From Rikenella microfusus (lineage in GTDB: Bacteria; Bacteroidota; Bacteroidia; Bacteroidales; SZUA-534), in contig DYQV01000013.1 of the NCBI GenBank assembly GCA_020719105.1, positions 1 through 19,861 of the forward strand: a DNA stretch of 19,861 bases. Reading direction: 5' to 3'. Position 1 is the stretch's first letter. Every line of letters starts with the position of its first letter. Under the pieces are notes generated by a model. The model was not told where the DNA came from and did no database searches. It worked only from the letters and a program-made list of their open reading frames with translations. Position numbers and translations under genes: made by a program. Below, in pieces: positions 7,881 through 15,867 of this stretch.

Positions 7881-8561
7881 TTAATTCAATTGGAAGTTAA
7901 TTGGAACAGTAAAAGAAACTTTTACAGGTTTACCTCTTTGAGAGCCAGATTTCCACTTGGGCAAACTCTGAATAATCCGTATAGCCTCTTTATCTAGTGA
8001 AGGATCAACACCACGAACTACTTTAACTTGTTCCACTTCCCCTTTTTGGTTTACCACAAATTGGATAAATACTCTTCCCTGAATACCATTTTCCTTAGCA
8101 ATTTCAGGATAAGAAACGTTTTGAGCAATGTATTTACGTAACTCTAAATCACCCCCTGGGAATTCAGGCATGTTTTCTACAATAAAGAAAACCTGAGCTT
8201 CTTCCACTTCTGCTTCTTCCTCAATTTCCACAATGGTAACTTGAGTATTTGCATCCGCCTCAGTATCTTCAATTTTTAATTCATCGTCAATTTCAACATC
8301 ATCTTCCACAATATTAATTACCTCAGAAACCTTTGGGGGTTCAGGTGGTGGCGGGGGTTTAATCTCCTCTTGACGGGTAATTGGAATAATTTCTTCTTCA
8401 GCCACAATATTTTCCAATTCACCTAAATTACTGGTTGACTTTTCTGTTTGTGTCATATTAAAAGCAAACAACACAAATCCTAAAGAAAGAACAAAGCCTA
8501 TTTGCAGAAATAAACCGGAGTAATTTCCTAAATCAATTTTGGGATTCTTTTTGAGTTCCAT
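7881..8561 (-). CDS. tonB: TonB-family energy transducer
   Basis: Inner-membrane-anchored protein that passes proton-motive energy to outer-membrane TonB-dependent (SusC-like) transporters. In its 226 residues there is a cytoplasmic N-terminus, one membrane helix (about 15-36), a proline run (69-77, KPPPPPEPPK), a very acidic spacer (about 82-121) and the TonB C-terminal domain (about 145-226) with YPEIAKENGIQGRVFIQFVV and the end motif FTVPINFQLN. The length is typical of short Bacteroidota TonB proteins. No exbB or exbD is adjacent, so it must draw on a motor encoded elsewhere. It has its own promoter and terminator and is therefore monocistronic. Which receptors it serves cannot be told. 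Confidence 0.92.
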   Translation of the reverse strand: MELKKNPKIDLGNYSGLFLQIGFVLSLGFVLFAFNMTQTEKSTSNLGELENIVAEEEIIPITRQEEIKPPPPPEPPKVSEVINIVEDDVEIDDELKIEDTEADANTQVTIVEIEEEAEVEEAQVFFIVENMPEFPGGDLELRKYIAQNVSYPEIAKENGIQGRVFIQFVVNQKGEVEQVKVVRGVDPSLDKEAIRIIQSLPKWKSGSQRGKPVKVSFTVPINFQLN

Positions 8562-8594
8562 AGTATATAGTTTTAACCAAATTTTTTCAAGCGC

Positions 8595-8625
8595 TAAAAG
8601 TACTTATTATTACAGTTATTTTCAA
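8595..8625 (-). promoter_or_regulatory. Promoter of tonB
   Basis: The minus strand shows TTG (8623-8625), a 20-nt spacer, then TACTTTTA (8595-8602) followed by GCG. This fits the Bacteroidota -33/-7 layout with one change at the last base of the -7 box. The start codon is 34 nt downstream. The 11-mer TACTTTTAGCG recurs exactly upstream of the DUF2400 gene, and a one-base variant lies upstream of the LysE gene. Confidence 0.6.
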
Positions 8626-8692
8626 AATAAAAAACAGAATATTAAAAAAAATAAAATTCAGATTACAAAATCAATATTCTTTACTTTATATG

Positions 8693-8705
8693 TTTGATAA
8701 TCAAA
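8693..8705. promoter_or_regulatory. 13-bp palindrome between mpl and tonB
   Basis: TTTGATAATCAAA is a perfect palindrome around one central base. It lies about 70 nt upstream of the tonB -33 box and about 48 nt after the stop of the Mpl-like gene. It could be an operator or a weak stem at the end of the preceding operon; no U-run follows, so termination is unlikely. Confidence 0.25.
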
Positions 8706-8752
8706 GCATAATTTATTAGAACAATTCTTTTGAAAATATATTATCCCTATTT

Positions 8753-10120
8753 TCAACCCATCTTTTCAACCAGTTCATTCGATATTTCTGTTAAACTAAG
8801 ACCATCGAAATTTCCTGAACTCAGCCATAAGAGTACCGAGTTTTTAAATTCCATAAAAAATAGTTGTTTTTTTAGTTCTTCAGAATCTGTGAAAACTTGC
8901 AACCCTGATTTTTCAAATGCAACTTCCACCATGTCAGGTGATATAGGTTCCAATCGTTTTAATTGAATGGCATGATTGCTATAAAAAACCAAAGCCTCAT
9001 CTGCTTTTTCCATACATCCTTTGTACTCATCCAAGAATGCTTTATTTAAGCTGCTGTAAGTGTGCAACTCCATGCAGGCAATCAGTTTTTTAGTTGGAAA
9101 TTGATTTTTAACTGCCTCAATCGTTGCTTTCAGTTTTGATGGTGAATGGGCAAAATCTTGAAAAATTGTCAACTCTTTGCTTTTATTTAAAAGTTGTAAC
9201 CGTTTGCTAGCCCCTGTAAACAAAGGTATTGCTTTGTAAAATTGTTCATCCGAAATGCCTAGTGCTTTGCACACGCAATAGGCCCCTTGTATGTTTTGCA
9301 AATTATGCTCACCAAAAAAGGCAATTTCAACTTCACCATCCGGTGTAATTAAAAAAGTCTTCTCATCTTCTATTCTATGGGGATGGGTTGTATAAGGAAT
9401 AATTTTCAGATTCCGGGAACCTGTTGATACTATTTTTTGCAATTCTTTATCGGGTTCAAAATAAATTAGGGAACCCCCTTCTTGAATCAAATCAACAAAA
9501 GTGGCAAACTGCGAAATATAATTTTCAAAGGTTGGAAATACATTAATATGATCCCATGCTATTCCAGTAATAAGGCCTATATGGGGTTTATATAAATGGA
9601 ATTTGGGTCGCAGATCGATGGGTGAAGTTAAGTACTCGTCTCCTTCAAAAACCGCTATTTTTGACGATTTTGAAAACTTAACCATGGTATCGAATCCAGC
9701 CAACTGCGCCCCAACCATATAATCGAACTCAATGGAATTTTGGTTAAGTACATGCATTACCATAGCTGTAGTGGTGGTTTTACCATGGCTTCCACCAATA
9801 ACCACCCTGGTTTTGTTTTGAGATTGATTGTATAAAAACTCTGGATAGGAATATATAGTAAGTCCCAATTTTTCAGCTTCCTTCAATTCCGGATTATCGG
9901 CTTTGGCGTGCATACCCAAAACAATGGCATCAATGCCTTTATTGATTTTTTGAGGAAACCAACCCTGTTCCACAGGAAGTAAACCATACATGGCTAATCG
10001 GGAACGGGATGGATCAAACAGTTCATCATCGGAACCGGTAACGGTATCGCCTTGTTTGTGCAAAGCAATGGCCAAATTGTGCATGGCACTTCCACCAATT
10101 GCTATAAAGTGATAGTTCAT
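8753..10120 (-). CDS. mpl: Mpl-like UDP-MurNAc-tripeptide ligase (peptidoglycan synthetase)
   Basis: Mur-ligase-family enzyme of 455 residues, close in size to E. coli Mpl (about 457), which re-attaches recycled L-Ala-gamma-D-Glu-meso-DAP peptide to UDP-MurNAc using ATP. Visible are the N-terminal nucleotide-binding fold (HFIAIGGSAMHNLAIAL), the ATP loop GGSHGKTTTT (109-118), a central domain with EHNLQNIQGA, and a C-terminal domain with DFAHSPSK and CMELHTYSSLNKAF. The start FIAIGGSAMHNLA and VTGSDDELFDPSR favour Mpl over MurC. The C-terminal motifs differ from proteobacterial Mpl, where my recollection is FAHHPTA and an arginine-containing RSNTM, so the peptide specificity may not be identical. 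It is last in the murein run, 76 nt after the SGNH hydrolase. Confidence 0.88.
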   Translation of the reverse strand: MNYHFIAIGGSAMHNLAIALHKQGDTVTGSDDELFDPSRSRLAMYGLLPVEQGWFPQKINKGIDAIVLGMHAKADNPELKEAEKLGLTIYSYPEFLYNQSQNKTRVVIGGSHGKTTTTAMVMHVLNQNSIEFDYMVGAQLAGFDTMVKFSKSSKIAVFEGDEYLTSPIDLRPKFHLYKPHIGLITGIAWDHINVFPTFENYISQFATFVDLIQEGGSLIYFEPDKELQKIVSTGSRNLKIIPYTTHPHRIEDEKTFLITPDGEVEIAFFGEHNLQNIQGAYCVCKALGISDEQFYKAIPLFTGASKRLQLLNKSKELTIFQDFAHSPSKLKATIEAVKNQFPTKKLIACMELHTYSSLNKAFLDEYKGCMEKADEALVFYSNHAIQLKRLEPISPDMVEVAFEKSGLQVFTDSEELKKQLFFMEFKNSVLLWLSSGNFDGLSLTEISNELVEKMG

Positions 10121-10196
10121 ATAATTATGCGTTGAAAGAAAATAAAGATAGAAAATTGGTTCATTAAACTCGGTGTTAGAAATTTACTTTCCATTA

Positions 10197-11720
10197 TTAT
10201 TCTGATGATTTAAACTGAGCCAACGTATTTACTTTGGGGCATACATTACTGGTAACAGTTTCATTAGCCGTGTTAAAAGAAAGGTACTTTTCCATTAATG
10301 CATTAAATAACATTTGTGCTACAATGTGTCCCCCTTTGCGGTTAAAGTGAATGAAATCGGTACTTGCCAAAGGAGGTTGGGCAAATACCCAGCTGGGCAT
10401 AGAGTTCCTGCCACCCATTGCCTCCTGTAAATTCCAAAAGGCACAACCTGTAGTTTGTGCCGCATTTTTTTGGGCCTGAATCACTTTTTCAACCGATGCA
10501 TACGATTCATAATCATTCCCTTTACGCTCTGACATATCGGAAACTCCTATTACCACAATTGGAATCTCTGGCATTACTTTTTTTATATATGCTAATTGTC
10601 GGCTTAAAATCCGTTCGTAAAAATCATAATTCTTTGTTTGGTAAGGAACTACATTCACTCCAAATTCAATCAGAATTAAACCCGGATTCAACAAGGTCAG
10701 CATTTCTTGCAATTGGGAAAAATCGAGCCGGGTAAATTCAGTTCCGGAGCTTCCCCTAAAGGGTAAGTTATCTACCGATACTCCGTTGGGGGCATCCAAT
10801 GCTATTCCATATATATCGGGACTTTTGGTAGCTTCAAGCTCGATGCGGAATTTCTGTGGAGCTTTCTCCATATTCCAACAAAAACTTTGAGTAGCGAAAG
10901 TGGAATCAATCTCTTCGAACCATATTAAACTGTCGTTATAATAACCCCGCACTTGAAATGATTGGCTGGCATGGCCATAAAATACCCGGCATTTGGTAAA
11001 ATTATTTACTGAAGAATAGGCCATTCCTGAACGCCCAAATTCAATGGTTGCTTTCCTAGGTTCATGTGCAATAGGCAAACTATCGTCGGAATAAGAGGTA
11101 AACCTTGCAAAACTGCCTAAAACACCAAACTTATGGTGTGGAAGAATGGTATCATTTTTAAAGTACACCGCATGCTTCATCCAATTGGATGATGCCTGAT
11201 GGATAATTGATGAAGATTCTGCAATTGCCGGTATTGCTGGCATAAGACCCGGCCCACTTCCACCAAATTTTTGTTGAAATTTATTGCGCAAATATCCGGT
11301 TATCCGGTCACCTTCAATTTGACTATCGCCATAATGGAAAATTCTGACGTTGGTATGGTTGGAATTATTCAGGCTTTTAAAGAAAGGATTTAGTATTAGT
11401 GTATCCCCAGATGGAAACTCAATGGGCTGAATTTTTTTACTAAGAACCGATGATTTAGCCCTAATGGTATCTTTATTTGGATAGATAAGGCTGTCAGAAA
11501 AAGTTAGGCTATCTTGTTCAATCAGTGATTCATTGATTGCAATAATGCTTTGGATATCGGCATATTCAATGTTTTTGCTTTTAAGACTGGTTAAATCCCA
11601 ATGAAATTTTAGGGTAAGTGAAGGAGTTACAGAAATTCCCTCCTTTGGAAAAACATAAGCAAGACCTAATAGTAAGGTCATTATAAAAAGCAATAATCCG
11701 AGAATTTGTACTGGTTTCAT
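10197..11720 (-). CDS. SGNH/GDSL-family hydrolase, membrane-anchored
   Basis: A 507-residue protein with an N-terminal hydrophobic segment (about 5-24) that acts as signal or anchor and places the rest in the periplasm. The SGNH esterase fold is shown by HYGDSQIEGDR (nucleophile S133), the block III-like FGVN, and the end block DFIHFNRKGG, which supplies the catalytic Asp and His. Between blocks I and III there is a long insert, probably a beta domain. Known relatives remove acetyl groups from peptidoglycan or exopolysaccharide, and similar Bacteroidota proteins often sit beside MBOAT acyltransferases; none is present here. Its place between a lytic transglycosylase and a murein ligase suggests a peptidoglycan O-ester substrate, which is inference. 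It starts 44 nt after the transglycosylase stop. Confidence 0.8.
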   Translation of the reverse strand: MKPVQILGLLLFIMTLLLGLAYVFPKEGISVTPSLTLKFHWDLTSLKSKNIEYADIQSIIAINESLIEQDSLTFSDSLIYPNKDTIRAKSSVLSKKIQPIEFPSGDTLILNPFFKSLNNSNHTNVRIFHYGDSQIEGDRITGYLRNKFQQKFGGSGPGLMPAIPAIAESSSIIHQASSNWMKHAVYFKNDTILPHHKFGVLGSFARFTSYSDDSLPIAHEPRKATIEFGRSGMAYSSVNNFTKCRVFYGHASQSFQVRGYYNDSLIWFEEIDSTFATQSFCWNMEKAPQKFRIELEATKSPDIYGIALDAPNGVSVDNLPFRGSSGTEFTRLDFSQLQEMLTLLNPGLILIEFGVNVVPYQTKNYDFYERILSRQLAYIKKVMPEIPIVVIGVSDMSERKGNDYESYASVEKVIQAQKNAAQTTGCAFWNLQEAMGGRNSMPSWVFAQPPLASTDFIHFNRKGGHIVAQMLFNALMEKYLSFNTANETVTSNVCPKVNTLAQFKSSE

Positions 11721-11764
11721 GAACCAATGATTCTTAATTGGAAATGGCTTAGTTGAAAAGGTAA

Positions 11765-13321
11765 TTACCCTTTCACTTTAATTTTTAGCTGCTGCCCAAT
11801 GGAAATATTCCGTCCATTACTCATTCCATTCCAACGCATGATATCGGTATCGGTAACCCCGGGATATTGTTTTGCTATATCCCATAAAGTATCTCCACTA
11901 CGCACCGTATAGTATTCAAAATCGCCGGATGTTATTGCTTCTGGTGATTCAATGGCTTTAGCTACTGTTGATTTGCCAATCCGGGCCTGCTTTTGCTCAA
12001 ATGTCAAGTCATCAATGGTCTCACAGCTAGCTACTTTATTCTTATGCACATATACTGTAAGCTTTTGCCCTCCCCTGATGGTGTTTCGATAAATGTTATT
12101 CCAATTTCGAAGATCAGCCACATTAACTCCATACCAATTAGCAATATAACCTAAATTATCGCCGGACTTAACCGTGTAATAAAGTTTTCGGTGGTCTTTA
12201 CTGGGTGGTCCAGAGCTATAGGTATTGTATTCCGGAGCTTTTGATAATGCTTCAGGATTAAAATAGATGGAATCGTTATAAGCTATAATAGAATCTTGAA
12301 GTTCAATAAAACGGGTAGTTTGATTGAATGGAAACCGCAAAACATAGCTTTTTCCTTGTCCTGGAACAATATCGCGCCGGTATTGTGGATTCAAGTTCCG
12401 TAAATCTGTAACAGGGATGTTCAATACATGACTAATTTGTTCAAGATGTATTCGGTTTTTGACCACCACCGTATCACAAAGAATTGGCAATTCACTCTTT
12501 TTAGATGATAGATTATGTTCGCTATAGTAATTCATCACATAATTGGCCGCTATAAAGGCAGGAACATAACCCCGGGTTTCGCGGGGCAAGTAATAATATA
12601 TTTCCCAATAATCGCGTTTTCCGCCACTACGTCTAATTGCTTTATTAACATTTCCCGGTCCACAGTTGTATGCAGCAATAACTAAGGTCCAATCCTGATA
12701 AATATCGTAAAGGTCTTTCATAAAAGCCACTGCGGCATAGCTACTCTTAATAGGGTCACGGCGCTCATCCACATAACTATTTACTTCGAGTTTGTACATT
12801 TTACCGGTGTAGTACATAAATTGCCAAATACCGCTAGCCCCTGTCCGTGAAACGGCATTAGGGTTCAATGCCGACTCAATAACCGGCAAATATTTAAGTT
12901 CCATTGGCATGGCATTGGCATCGAGAATCTCCTCAAAAATTGGAAAATAGTAATCGGAAAGACCAAGCATTCTCTCAACCATGTCCCTGCGTTTATGCGT
13001 GTACATGTGAATATAATTCCTGACAATGGAATTATACGACATATCAAAAACCGTAGGTAATTTCGCTAATCGGGCTTTATAAACGGAATCAGGAAAATCG
13101 GGAATGTATAACGAATCAATAAAATCTTCCACAATGAATGAAGTATCATTTCCCGGCGACATTTGTTTATTGTACCAACGGGTAACCAAGCTATCCATTT
13201 CATTATTATACGCCAGTTGGTTAACTAAGGAAGTATCGCCTAACGTATTTAAAGCAATGGCATTAAAGTTTATGAAAGGAATGAATAGAAGAGAAAAAAT
13301 CAGTTTCTTTTGCATTATCAT
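11765..13321 (-). CDS. mltD: Membrane-bound lytic murein transglycosylase D-like protein with LysM repeats
   Basis: An exported murein lytic transglycosylase of 518 residues. An N-terminal signal peptide (about 1-24) is followed by a linker and the SLT goose-lysozyme-type domain (about 130-250) with catalytic Glu149 in LPVIESALNPNAVSRTGASG, then GIWQFM and AAYNCGPGNVNKAI. Two clear LysM domains follow at about 380-425 (YYTVKSGDNLGYIANWYGV) and 469-516 (YYTVRSGDTLWDIAKQYPGV); a degenerate third may lie at 286-330. It binds glycan strands and cleaves the MurNAc-GlcNAc bond. The start may be the ATG at 13321 or the one at 13315, which gives the cleaner signal sequence MQKKLIF. It follows the DUF5683 gene by 68 nt in the parAB run. 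Confidence 0.92.
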   Translation of the reverse strand: MIMQKKLIFSLLFIPFINFNAIALNTLGDTSLVNQLAYNNEMDSLVTRWYNKQMSPGNDTSFIVEDFIDSLYIPDFPDSVYKARLAKLPTVFDMSYNSIVRNYIHMYTHKRRDMVERMLGLSDYYFPIFEEILDANAMPMELKYLPVIESALNPNAVSRTGASGIWQFMYYTGKMYKLEVNSYVDERRDPIKSSYAAVAFMKDLYDIYQDWTLVIAAYNCGPGNVNKAIRRSGGKRDYWEIYYYLPRETRGYVPAFIAANYVMNYYSEHNLSSKKSELPILCDTVVVKNRIHLEQISHVLNIPVTDLRNLNPQYRRDIVPGQGKSYVLRFPFNQTTRFIELQDSIIAYNDSIYFNPEALSKAPEYNTYSSGPPSKDHRKLYYTVKSGDNLGYIANWYGVNVADLRNWNNIYRNTIRGGQKLTVYVHKNKVASCETIDDLTFEQKQARIGKSTVAKAIESPEAITSGDFEYYTVRSGDTLWDIAKQYPGVTDTDIMRWNGMSNGRNISIGQQLKIKVKG

Positions 13322-13389
13322 TTGTATTAGTCAATAAATTAGTTTTAATAGCTGCACTTACCATATAATAAAATGCAAATATAGAAAAA

Positions 13390-13992
13390 TCAGAATTGAA
13401 TTGCACATCGAACACCAAATGATGCATTTGATGACCAATTATTATTATTTAATGGGGATGTAATTAATATCGGTTCCACATGAAATGAAAGGTCTTCACT
13501 CATGTCAAAATCAAATAAATTGGCATCCACATTGGCGTCAATAATTTGAGCTACGTACAAAATTCCAATACTTATATACATCATATCCCGATAACGACGC
13601 CAGGTTTCTTTTTGACTGAGTAAGTTATTCTCACTGGCTCCGGGATAAGGATCCTCCAAATCCTCACCCTCTTTAATCCGTATTTTAATATCGTATGCGT
13701 CCTTATATTTATTGTAAACAAAATTGTTATAATTAGCATAATACAATAAACCCGTAAAACCTGCGTAAATAATGGGTGTTTTCCAGTATTTTTGATTATA
13801 GATTTGCCCTAACCCTGGCAACAAAGCTGACATAAAGGTAGCTTTAAGGGGAGAATGGGTTTTAAGAAACGAACTGTCGGATTGATAATAATCAGGACTC
13901 AGTTGCGCACTTCCTTTAAATGAAATAAAAAGAAATAGTATAATAAGAGGCCAAACCTTAGGCAATAAGCATTTTTTGTTTGCCCTAATCAC
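13390..13992 (-). CDS. DUF5683 domain-containing protein
   Basis: A 200-residue exported or membrane protein of DUF5683, a Bacteroidota family of unknown function usually found next to parB. A hydrophobic signal segment (about 13-29, ending GSAQ) is followed by the family signature ALLPGLGQIYNQKYWK (56-71), one or two further hydrophobic helices, and a C-terminal beta-like region ending FGVRCAIQF, similar to an outer-membrane strand. The start appears to be GTG at 13992, since the frame above it runs into the parB stop without an ATG. It starts 12 nt after parB, so it is in the operon. The PGLGQ motif resembles that of small TM2-like membrane proteins. Confidence 0.85.
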   Translation of the reverse strand: MIRANKKCLLPKVWPLIILFLFISFKGSAQLSPDYYQSDSSFLKTHSPLKATFMSALLPGLGQIYNQKYWKTPIIYAGFTGLLYYANYNNFVYNKYKDAYDIKIRIKEGEDLEDPYPGASENNLLSQKETWRRYRDMMYISIGILYVAQIIDANVDANLFDFDMSEDLSFHVEPILITSPLNNNNWSSNASFGVRCAIQF

Positions 13993-14004
13993 ACGTATTT
14001 TATG

Positions 14005-14895
14005 TTAAGCGTTAGTTTTATCAAGAATTGCAATAATCCGTTCCAAATCCACATCTGACTTAAAGGGAATAATTATTTTTCCATTTCCATTAGCACCGCG
14101 TTTAAATTCCACTTTAGCACTAAAATGGTTATTCAAATGTTGTTCCAATTCTATATAATTTGAATAAGTCTCTGATTTTGAACTCTTTTGAATATCAATG
14201 GTCTCTTTTGGTTCTTCTTTTATTTTGCGAACCATATCCTCAACCGAACGAACCGAAAGCCCATCGTTAAGAATTTGCTCAAAAATATACAATTGATCAC
14301 TTGCATCTTCAATGGTAATTAGTGCCCGGGCATGACCCATGGAAAGCATTTTCTTCCGAATTCCCAATTGAATTTCGGCGGGCAGTTTTAGCAAACGCAA
14401 ATAATTTGTAATGGTGGATCGCTTTTTACCGACCCTATCGCTCATGTTCTCCTGAGTCAGTTTGCATTCGTCAATCAATCGCTGGTAGCTAATAGCAATT
14501 TCAATGGCATCCAAATCTTCGCGCTGAATATTTTCAACCAAAGCCATTTCTAACATACCTTGATCATCGGCCGTTCGAACATAGGCAGGAATAGTTGATA
14601 AACCGGCCATTTGAGCTGCACGGTATCTACGTTCACCTGAAATTAACTGGTATTTTGATGTGCCAATTTTGCGCACCGTAATTGGTTGAATAATTCCAAT
14701 CTGTTTTATTGATTCAGCCAATTCATTCAATGCTTCTTCATCGAAATCGGTTCGTGGCTGAAACGGATTTGCTTCAATTAACCGAACATCGATTTCATCG
14801 ATGCTTGAATTTCTGTTAGAATCATTACGCATATTTCCTGCGTCTTCAATAAGGGCTCCAAGCCCTTTCCCCAGTGCACTTCTTTTAACTGACAT
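14005..14895 (-). CDS. parB: Chromosome-partitioning protein ParB
   Basis: Centromere-binding CTPase clamp of 296 residues that loads at parS and, with ParA, segregates the origin region. Motifs in order: N-terminal ALGKGLGALIED (7-18, the ParA-contacting peptide), NPFQPR (43-48), the CTP-binding GERRYRA (87-93), ENIQRED (121-127), a helix-turn-helix with LTQENMSDRVGKKRSTITNYL (146-166 region), and a C-terminal dimerisation part ending LERIIAILDKT. The length is typical of chromosomal ParB (about 280-300). It lies 11 nt after parA. No consensus parS site (TGTTTCACGTGAAACA) was seen in the window, so the loading sites must be elsewhere. Confidence 0.96.
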   Translation of the reverse strand: MSVKRSALGKGLGALIEDAGNMRNDSNRNSSIDEIDVRLIEANPFQPRTDFDEEALNELAESIKQIGIIQPITVRKIGTSKYQLISGERRYRAAQMAGLSTIPAYVRTADDQGMLEMALVENIQREDLDAIEIAISYQRLIDECKLTQENMSDRVGKKRSTITNYLRLLKLPAEIQLGIRKKMLSMGHARALITIEDASDQLYIFEQILNDGLSVRSVEDMVRKIKEEPKETIDIQKSSKSETYSNYIELEQHLNNHFSAKVEFKRGANGNGKIIIPFKSDVDLERIIAILDKTNA

Positions 14896-14906
14896 TTGGT
14901 TTATGA

Positions 14907-15707
14907 TTATTCAATAGTTTTACTTTGTGAATCAATTTGGGTTAAATTGTTTCGTTGCAATACTTCGCGGGCCAAGTTCAAATAATTGGTTGAACCTATT
15001 GAGGTAGCATCGTACAAAACAATGGGTTTACCGTAACTGGGAGCCTCGCTCAGCTTTACGTTACGGCCTATTAGGGTATCAAAAACCATATCTTCAAAAT
15101 GACGACGGACTTCATCAACCACCTGATTTGAAAGCCGCAACCGGGAATCGTGCATGGTACATAAAAATCCTTCAATTTCAAGTTCAGGATTCAATCGGCT
15201 CTGAATAATTTTAATGGTATTCAGCAATTTTCCAAGTCCTTCCAATGCAAAATATTCGCACTGAACCGGAATTATTACTGAATCAGCTGCTGTTAAAGCA
15301 TTTACAGTTATTAATCCCAAGGACGGGGAACAATCAATGAGAATAAAATCATAGTTGCCCCGTACCTTTTCAAGAACTGATTTGAGCATTTTTTCCCGGT
15401 TGGGAAGTTCAAGCATCTCAATTTCGGCACCTACCAGATTAATATTTGAAGGCAATAATTCCAATCCTTCAATCTCTGTTTTAAGCAAATTATTAACTGG
15501 GTCGGCATCATCAACCAAACATTCATACAGACCCACCTTTATATTATTTACATCAAAACCAAAACCTGAAGACGCATTTCCCTGAGGATCAGCGTCAACT
15601 AAGAGTACTTTATACTCGAGTACTGCCAAACTTGCTGCTAGGTTTATAGCTGATGTGGTTTTTCCTACTCCTCCTTTTTGATTTGCCAATGCAATAACTT
15701 TAGCCAT
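14907..15707 (-). CDS. parA: Chromosome-partitioning ATPase ParA (Soj)
   Basis: A 266-residue ParA/Soj-type ATPase that binds DNA non-specifically as an ATP dimer and is released by ParB. It has the deviant Walker A box KGGVGKTT (11-18), DADPQGN (38-44) and the Walker B region ILIDCSPSLG (122-131). The lack of an N-terminal helix-turn-helix marks it as the chromosomal Soj class rather than the plasmid P1 class. Residue and codon use match the neighbours. It is first in the run parA-parB-DUF5683-mltD, and a promoter-like pair lies 30-65 nt upstream. In this phylum parAB often lies in this same company. Confidence 0.96.
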   Translation of the reverse strand: MAKVIALANQKGGVGKTTSAINLAASLAVLEYKVLLVDADPQGNASSGFGFDVNNIKVGLYECLVDDADPVNNLLKTEIEGLELLPSNINLVGAEIEMLELPNREKMLKSVLEKVRGNYDFILIDCSPSLGLITVNALTAADSVIIPVQCEYFALEGLGKLLNTIKIIQSRLNPELEIEGFLCTMHDSRLRLSNQVVDEVRRHFEDMVFDTLIGRNVKLSEAPSYGKPIVLYDATSIGSTNYLNLAREVLQRNNLTQIDSQSKTIE

Positions 15708-15740
15708 GAGAAAATTCGTTTAAAATTAAAAGTAATTACA

Positions 15741-15772
15741 CAAATTTATCGTATCATTCCATTGATATTCAA
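15741..15772 (-). promoter_or_regulatory. Candidate promoter of the parAB run
   Basis: On the minus strand TTG (15770-15772) is followed after 21 nt by TAAATTTG (15741-15748), a full match to TAnnTTTG. The parA ATG is 33 nt downstream. Upstream, near 15789-15805, is an imperfect inverted repeat (AACC...GGTT arms around an A/T centre), which might be regulatory. The 160-nt gap to the methyltransferase gene shows nothing else. Confidence 0.5.
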
Positions 15773-15867
15773 TTAATAACAATAGTTTAACCCTATTTAT
15801 AGGTTGGGGTGCAATTTAATCAAAAATATTAGAAAATTGTGGAAGATTTAGTTCTGGATAAATTAAA

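Noticed and set aside
12840..12860. Possible parS-like GTTTCAC half-site inside mltD
   Set aside because: Only about half of the 16-bp palindrome is present (CCGTTTCACGG context), so it is not a credible ParB site.
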